Origin: Magnetococcales bacterium
GTDB lineage: Bacteria > Pseudomonadota > Magnetococcia > Magnetococcales > UBA8363
Length of the DNA: 32,441 bases
Direction: 5' to 3'
Assembly: GCA_015228975.1 (NCBI GenBank)
Contig: JADGCN010000005.1
Span: 20,716 to 53,156 of the forward strand
The notes beneath the pieces are model-generated. The model was not told the DNA's origin, did not search any database, and worked only from the letters and a program-made list of their open reading frames with translations. Numbering within the stretch: position 1 is the stretch's first letter; each line of letters opens with the position of its first letter. Below are positions 28,028 through 32,441 of the stretch, piece after piece. Made by a program: the position numbers and the translations under genes.

Positions 28028-30547
28028 ATGGAAAGCGATCCGACCAAGCTTTTGGAGCAGGCCTTTCACGCAGCCCAGACGGGTCAAACGGCAAGCGCGG
28101 AATCGTTATGCCGGCAGATACTGGCCATTGATCCGCGGCATGGCAATGCCTTGCACCTTTTGGGCATCGTCCTGCACCAGACGGGACGTAGCGTCGAAGC
28201 CGTCGATCCCTTACGATTGGCCGTACAGTGTCAGAACGATTTTGCCCCGCTCCATGCCAACCTGGGCTTGGTGCTGCAAGGATTGGGACGCGTTCAAGAA
28301 GCGGAAGGGTGTTTCCGCAGCGCCCTGCAACGAGACCCGAACCAACCTGCGGCACTGGCGGGCCTGGGGGGAATTTTGTTGTCACAAGGCAAGCCCGGGG
28401 ATGCCAAAATACTCTTTCAAGCCCTGGTGGCCCTGACGCCAGATGATTGTGTCGCCGTGTTCAATCTGGGACTGGCGCAACAACAATTGGGAGAGTTCGA
28501 CGCCGCACGCCACTGTTATCTCCATGTCCTGGAGCAAAAGCCCAATGATCCGGGTTCCCTGGCCAATCTGGGTGCGTTGTACCAACAGAGCGGACAGAAG
28601 GAAGCCGCCATGGCGTGTCATCGAAAAGTGCTGACCTTGCAACCTGACAACGTCAACACCCTGTGCAATCTGGGGGCACTCCTCATGGAAAACGGGGCGT
28701 TGGCCGAAGCGGAAGGGCATTTTCGTCACGTCCTGGCCACCCATCCCGAGCATCCCGAGGCATTGTGCAACCTGGGCGTGGTCTTAAGTCGACAAGGACA
28801 CTACGATCTGGCGGAGGCGCAGTTTCAAAATGCCCTTGCAATCAAGCCCAACATGCCCCAGGTCTTTTCCTTGTGGGGGGTATCGTTGTTGCAACAGGGG
28901 CAACCGGAAGCGGCCATGGCCAAGTTACGCCAGGCACTGGCACTCAAGCCTGACATGTTCGAGGCGATTTCCAATATGGGTAATGCCGCCCAGGAGATGA
29001 ATCGCCTGGAAGAGGCATTGGACTTCTACCAGCAAGCCCTGGCGCTGCAACCCCGATATCATGAAGCCCTGACCAACATGGGGGTGGCGTTGACCAGGCT
29101 TGAACGACTGGATGAGGCTTTTCAATGCCTGAGCCAGGCCTTGGACGTGCGCCCGGATCATCCCGAAGCGTTGATCAGTCTGGCCGTGGTGTGGCACAAG
29201 CGTCGCGAGTTTGACCAGGCGATTGTCCTTTATGAGCGCGCCCTGGGACTCAGGCCCGACAACCCGGAAATCCTCTCCAATCTGGGTAATGCCTGGCAGG
29301 ATAAAAAAAAGTTGGATACCGCCTTGATCTGCTACAACCACGCCTTGCGCATCAAGCGTGATTATCCCGAAGCCTTATCCAACAAGGGCAATACGTTGCG
29401 CCGCCAGGGCAAACTTAAAGAGGCCATGGAATGTTACAACAAGGCCATCGTCCTCAAGCCCGACTTTCATGAGGCCCATTCCAATCTGGGAGTGGCCTGC
29501 ATGGAAATGGGACACTATCATGCCGCTCTGGATTGTTTCGCCCAGTCCAAGCGCCACAACCCTGATTTTGCCGATGCCTGGTTTAACGAATGCCTGGTTC
29601 GTTTGTTGACCGGAGATTTTAAAAACGGTTTACCCGGATACGAATGGCGCTGGCGCATGGCCCATTTCGGCAAGCACGCCTACCAGCAACCTCAATGGTC
29701 GGGGGAACCGTTGCACGGTCAGGGTATTGTCATCCATTGCGAACAAGGTTTTGGTGACAGCATCCAGTTTGTCCGTTTTTGCCCCATGGTGCAAAGCAGG
29801 GGGGGGCGGGTGACGCTCGTGATTCCATTGTCACTGAATCGGTTGTTTAAAACTGCGGCTGGCATTGATCATCTGGTGATTCAGACCCATCCCGTTCCCC
29901 CCTGCGCCTGGCAAATCCCCCTGCAAAGCTTACCTTTGGCTTTGGGTATTGAGGTTGAAACCATCCCCAACGCACCGGCCTATCTCCATGTCGATCCCGA
30001 AGAACGCGTGGCATGGAACAAACGCCTGGAAAAAATAGAAGGTTTCAAGATCGGCATAACCTGGCGAGGGAACGGCAACCATGTCAACGATCACAATCGT
30101 TCCATGGATGTAGAACTTTTTGCCCGCTTGCTGCAAGCTCCAGGATGTTGTTTTTTCAATCTGCAAAAAGAGATCGAGCCACAAGAACGGGAAATATTGT
30201 CAAAAAGCGGCTCATTTTATGACTTCAGCCAGGAATTAACCGATTTCGCCGCGACAGCCGCCTTGATCCAAAACCTGGATCTGGTGATCACGGTCGATAC
30301 CTCCATGGCCCACCTGGCTGGCAGCATCGGTCATCCTACCTGGGTATTGCTCCCTTTCAGCCCCGACTGGCGTTGGCTTCTCAACCGTGACGATTCCCCC
30401 TGGTACCCGAGTCTGCGCCTGATACGTCAACAACGGGTAGGCCAATGGCAAGAAGTTGTGCAGCAAGTGATAGAAAAACTCCCCGATGTGATCGCAGGGG
30501 TCGAACCGATCCTGTGGCCAGTGCCCGAACGACTGGAAACAACTTGA
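28028..30547 (+). CDS. Tetratricopeptide-repeat glycosyltransferase-like protein
   Basis: From ATG 28028 (GGGAG seven bases upstream) the protein is 839 residues; ATG 28004 is an alternative adding eight. Residues ~1-520 are fifteen consecutive 34-residue TPRs (consensus NLG--L---G---EA---F--AL---P---EA). The C-terminal ~300 residues form a GT-B-like domain similar to family 9 heptosyltransferase-type enzymes: IVIHCEQGFGDSIQFVRF, KIGITWRGNGNHVNDHNRS, and the donor-site-like LDLVITVDTSMAHLAGSIGHPTWVLLP. This fusion is common in proteobacteria and is thought to modify proteins or glycans. There is no signal peptide, so it is cytoplasmic. It lies downstream of the radical SAM enzyme. Acceptor and sugar are unknown. 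Confidence 0.9.
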   Translation: MESDPTKLLEQAFHAAQTGQTASAESLCRQILAIDPRHGNALHLLGIVLHQTGRSVEAVDPLRLAVQCQNDFAPLHANLGLVLQGLGRVQEAEGCFRSALQRDPNQPAALAGLGGILLSQGKPGDAKILFQALVALTPDDCVAVFNLGLAQQQLGEFDAARHCYLHVLEQKPNDPGSLANLGALYQQSGQKEAAMACHRKVLTLQPDNVNTLCNLGALLMENGALAEAEGHFRHVLATHPEHPEALCNLGVVLSRQGHYDLAEAQFQNALAIKPNMPQVFSLWGVSLLQQGQPEAAMAKLRQALALKPDMFEAISNMGNAAQEMNRLEEALDFYQQALALQPRYHEALTNMGVALTRLERLDEAFQCLSQALDVRPDHPEALISLAVVWHKRREFDQAIVLYERALGLRPDNPEILSNLGNAWQDKKKLDTALICYNHALRIKRDYPEALSNKGNTLRRQGKLKEAMECYNKAIVLKPDFHEAHSNLGVACMEMGHYHAALDCFAQSKRHNPDFADAWFNECLVRLLTGDFKNGLPGYEWRWRMAHFGKHAYQQPQWSGEPLHGQGIVIHCEQGFGDSIQFVRFCPMVQSRGGRVTLVIPLSLNRLFKTAAGIDHLVIQTHPVPPCAWQIPLQSLPLALGIEVETIPNAPAYLHVDPEERVAWNKRLEKIEGFKIGITWRGNGNHVNDHNRSMDVELFARLLQAPGCCFFNLQKEIEPQEREILSKSGSFYDFSQELTDFAATAALIQNLDLVITVDTSMAHLAGSIGHPTWVLLPFSPDWRWLLNRDDSPWYPSLRLIRQQRVGQWQEVVQQVIEKLPDVIAGVEPILWPVPERLETT

Positions 30548-30933
30548 AAGGTATAAACCGCAACCAACACGGGAAACGTAGTTATTTTGCGTCATTCCCG
30601 CGAAGGTGGGAATCCGGAAAGTCAGGGAATGTAGAAAAATTCTCTGGATCCCCGCTTTCGCGAAGATGACAATAGCTACACATTCCTTCGGCTGGAATTC
30701 TGAGACCGTGTTCAGTTCCGTCAATTTGGCGCATAAAACCAATTTGGAGATGCGCAATTCCTGGCGTCAGGAACACCGTCCTCTGTTATCGGGCTATTTT
30801 TATGGTTGCGTTTTTGGCGGCAATCGTTCATTTTGTGCCGGCATCGTGGCGCAAATGGGCGAAAAATCACAGTGTCGTGCTGCAACGATCGTCTTAGGAT
30901 AAACCATCTTTTGCAACGAGTGAGGGTGCTTTC
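30548..30933. other. 386-base gap without a gene, containing a palindromic repeat
   Basis: Between the TPR-glycosyltransferase and tpiA. The first part holds an 80-bp inverted-repeat element (listed separately). The remainder has no convincing ORF on either strand; a long minus-strand ORF there is a shadow reaching into tpiA. The tpiA promoter must lie in the second half, but I see no convincing -35/-10 pair. Confidence 0.7.
30591..30670. repeat. 80-bp palindromic element with ~25-bp imperfect inverted ends
   Basis: The left end GTCATTCCCGCGAAGGTGGG and the reverse complement of the right end (GTCATCTTCGCGAAAGCGGG) match at most positions and continue into GGATCC-like sequence. The ATTCCC-N8-GGGAAT core resembles the dispersed palindromic repeats (dRS3/REP-like) common in proteobacterial intergenic regions. 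It carries no ORF. Confidence 0.75.
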
Positions 30934-31710
30934 ATGTCGAGACGCGGACTGGTAGCTGGAAACTGGAAAATGAACGGGCTGACCGGAGCAGCCGATACCC
31001 TGGTTGGGGGAATCCTCAAGGGACTGGAACAAAGAAAAGGGAAAAATATTTGCGAAGTCCTCGTCTGTCCCCCGTTCACCGCCATTCAAGCGGTGGGTAA
31101 AAAAATCGCCGGGTCGGCTGTAAAACTCGGTGGGCAAAACATGTCGGAACACAAACCCGGCGCGCACACCGGAGAAATCACCGGTCAAATGCTCACCGAT
31201 ATCGGTTGCACCTATGTGATTCTCGGCCATTCCGAACGCCGCTCCATGTACGGCGAGGATTCGCAACTGGTCGCACGTAAAATGGTTGCCGCCTATCGCG
31301 ACGGCTTGACCCCCATCGTCTGCATCGGCGAAACCCTGCAAGAACGCGAATCGGGAAAAACCCTCGATGTCATCCGCGATCAGGTCTCCGCCATCTTCCC
31401 CAATCTCCCCGCCGATGAAGCCAAACGGCAACAGCTCGTCCTGGCCTACGAACCGGTGTGGGCCATCGGTACCGGCAAGACCGCCACTCCCGAACAGGCG
31501 CAGGAAGTGCATGCCTTCATCCGCAAAATGCTGGTCGACCAATTGGGTAATGACACGGCCTCCAAAGTCAGGATCCTCTACGGCGGGTCCGTCAAGCCCG
31601 ACAATGCGGCTATCATCTTTTCCAAGCCGGATGTCGATGGTGGTCTCATCGGTGGTGCCGCTCTGAAAGCGGAAGATTTCCTTGGCATCATCGACGGCTT
31701 TCAAGGCTGA
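30934..31710 (+). CDS. tpiA: Triosephosphate isomerase
   Basis: The 258-residue enzyme interconverts dihydroxyacetone phosphate and glyceraldehyde 3-phosphate. Catalytic features are all present: the substrate Lys in AGNWKMNG, the electrophilic His in VILGHSERR, the catalytic Glu and flexible loop 6 in LAYEPVWAIGTGKTA, and the phosphate-binding ILYGGSVKPDN and GGLIGGAALK. GAGGG lies about eight bases before ATG 30934. secG follows 66 bases downstream in the same direction, a classical proteobacterial order. Length is normal. Confidence 0.97.
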   Translation: MSRRGLVAGNWKMNGLTGAADTLVGGILKGLEQRKGKNICEVLVCPPFTAIQAVGKKIAGSAVKLGGQNMSEHKPGAHTGEITGQMLTDIGCTYVILGHSERRSMYGEDSQLVARKMVAAYRDGLTPIVCIGETLQERESGKTLDVIRDQVSAIFPNLPADEAKRQQLVLAYEPVWAIGTGKTATPEQAQEVHAFIRKMLVDQLGNDTASKVRILYGGSVKPDNAAIIFSKPDVDGGLIGGAALKAEDFLGIIDGFQG

Positions 31711-31776
31711 TATCCGATGTTTGCTGAATGTTACTCTGGCAGTTTTCGTTGAACCCGAGGATGCGCTGAGTCCAGT

Positions 31777-32441
31777 ATGCTCTTAATTATTACAGTTGTT
31801 CATATCCTCGTATCGCTGGCCCTCATATTCGTGGTACTCCTGCAAAAGGGGAGTGGCGCGGATATGGGGGCTGCGTTTGGTGGCAGCTCGCAAAGTGTCT
31901 TTGGGGCACGCGGGTCTGGAAGCTTCCTCGGCAAGCTGACGGCCACCCTGGCCACTGTTTTTATGATTACCAGTCTTTCACTTGCCTTTGTCAGCACCAA
32001 GAAGGGGGCGACGACATCGGTTATGGGAATCCCGGCGAACGGGACCAAGGCGACGGTTCCCGCAACACCCGGCAAAGAAGCCCCGGCCCCCGAAAGTGAG
32101 CCGATTCCGCCCAAGAATCAAACGGCCCCTATTTCCGTGGCCCCCAAGGATGCCGCTTCCAAGCCGGTACCCACCATGGACGATTCTCCGGCATCTTCGG
32201 GTTCCGTTGTACCACCCAAGCAACCCGTTGTGCCCTCCAAGAACGATACGCAATCGCAAAAGCCGCAAGGTACTGCCGATCCTTCACAGGGGACGCCAAA
32301 GGAGGCTCCCAAGTCTGCTGAAGCCAAGCCGGTTCCCGCCAAAGAAGCTCCTGCCAAGGATGTACCCGCCGAAGCGGCTAAACCTGAAGCGGCTAAACCT
32401 GAAGCGGCTAAACCTGAAGCGGCTAAACCTGAAGCGGCTAA
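31777..32441 (+). CDS. secG: Protein translocase subunit SecG with long low-complexity tail (3' truncated)
   Basis: This frame is absent from the ORF track because it has no stop before the window end. The N-terminal ~75 residues are a standard SecG: first helix LIITVVHILVSLALIFVVLLQ, then KGSGADMGAAFGGSSQSVFGARGSGSFLGKLT, and second helix TLATVFMITSLSLAFVS. After that comes a Pro/Ala/Lys/Ser-rich tail of at least 140 residues ending in EAAKP pentapeptide repeats that run off the end. SecG is usually 75-130 residues, so the tail is exceptionally long. SecG associates with SecYE in the inner membrane and assists SecA-driven export. Position after tpiA supports the call. The frame is open for 221 codons. 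Confidence 0.9.
   Translation, partial: MLLIITVVHILVSLALIFVVLLQKGSGADMGAAFGGSSQSVFGARGSGSFLGKLTATLATVFMITSLSLAFVSTKKGATTSVMGIPANGTKATVPATPGKEAPAPESEPIPPKNQTAPISVAPKDAASKPVPTMDDSPASSGSVVPPKQPVVPSKNDTQSQKPQGTADPSQGTPKEAPKSAEAKPVPAKEAPAKDVPAEAAKPEAAKPEAAKPEAAKPEAA
32371..32441 (+). repeat. 15-bp tandem repeats (EAAKP codons) at the window end
   Basis: Unit GAAGCGGCTAAACCT in four perfect copies plus an 11-base partial copy that is cut by the window end. The unit is in frame with secG, so variation in copy number would change only tail length. Confidence 0.95.

Noticed and set aside
30721-31704. 327-residue minus-strand ORF opposite tpiA
   Set aside because: Antisense to a complete tpiA; no motifs and no ribosome binding site that stands out.
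32371-32441. Tandem repeats considered as a CRISPR array
   Set aside because: The 15-bp units are directly adjacent without spacers and in frame with secG; the same reasoning excludes the 18-bp array at the window start.

Overview
This window comes from a Gram-negative, respiring proteobacterium. Supporting signs are outer-membrane and periplasmic proteins, type I secretion genes, the tpiA-secG pair, FabI, and many large sensor kinases. The style of several genes (DUF3782-type nuclease-fold protein, TPR-glycosyltransferase fusion, DISM kinase, SBP-kinase pairs) would fit an alphaproteobacterium-like lineage such as Magnetococcales, but that is an impression and not a demonstrated assignment. 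There are no rRNA, tRNA, CRISPR, phage or transposase genes. Both window ends lie inside short tandem repeats of open coding frames, which suggests a complete contig broken at repeats.

Layout. 1-4.1 kb: the C-terminal end of a repeat-containing protein, then a type I secretion ABC transporter and its membrane fusion protein, facing a convergent LapG-type periplasmic cysteine protease. This looks like an adhesin export and release module, but no adhesin and no LapD are in view. 4.3-9.7 kb: an outer-membrane beta-barrel candidate, a large 7TMR-DISM hybrid histidine kinase (kinase, receiver, Hpt) and a receiver-first kinase with a degenerate ATP lid. 9.8-12.5 kb: a tight operon of an FmdE-domain protein, FabI enoyl-ACP reductase and a MaoC-phosphotransacetylase fusion, all touching acyl metabolism. 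12.7-16.0 kb: a small unknown protein, a family-3-like solute-binding protein, and a GAF-containing histidine kinase overlapping it by ATGA. 16.1-16.7 kb: a higBA toxin-antitoxin remnant whose toxin lacks its N-terminal half.

16.7-21.0 kb (minus strand): gcvPA-gcvPB-eno, glycine decarboxylase P-protein in two subunits translationally coupled and followed by enolase, with a clear intrinsic terminator. 21.2-23.0 kb: a divergent SCO1/SenC-like protein lacking the usual metal-binding histidine, and a seven-repeat Sel1 protein. 23.0-26.6 kb (minus): a DUF3782-type protein, a PstS-like binding protein with four cysteines in its putative ligand loops, and a sensor kinase overlapping it. 26.9-30.5 kb: a radical SAM/SPASM enzyme followed by a 15-TPR glycosyltransferase-like protein. 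30.9 kb to the end: tpiA and secG, the latter with a long Pro/Ala/Lys tail running off the window.

The most distinctive theme is sensing. Four histidine kinases are present, two of them translationally coupled to a lone periplasmic binding protein with no permease, and no DNA-binding response regulator is present. The PstS-like/kinase pair with cysteines in the ligand-contact loops is the best candidate for an undescribed sensor, possibly for a thiophilic metal or metalloid. All functional assignments are by reading motifs; no database search was run.
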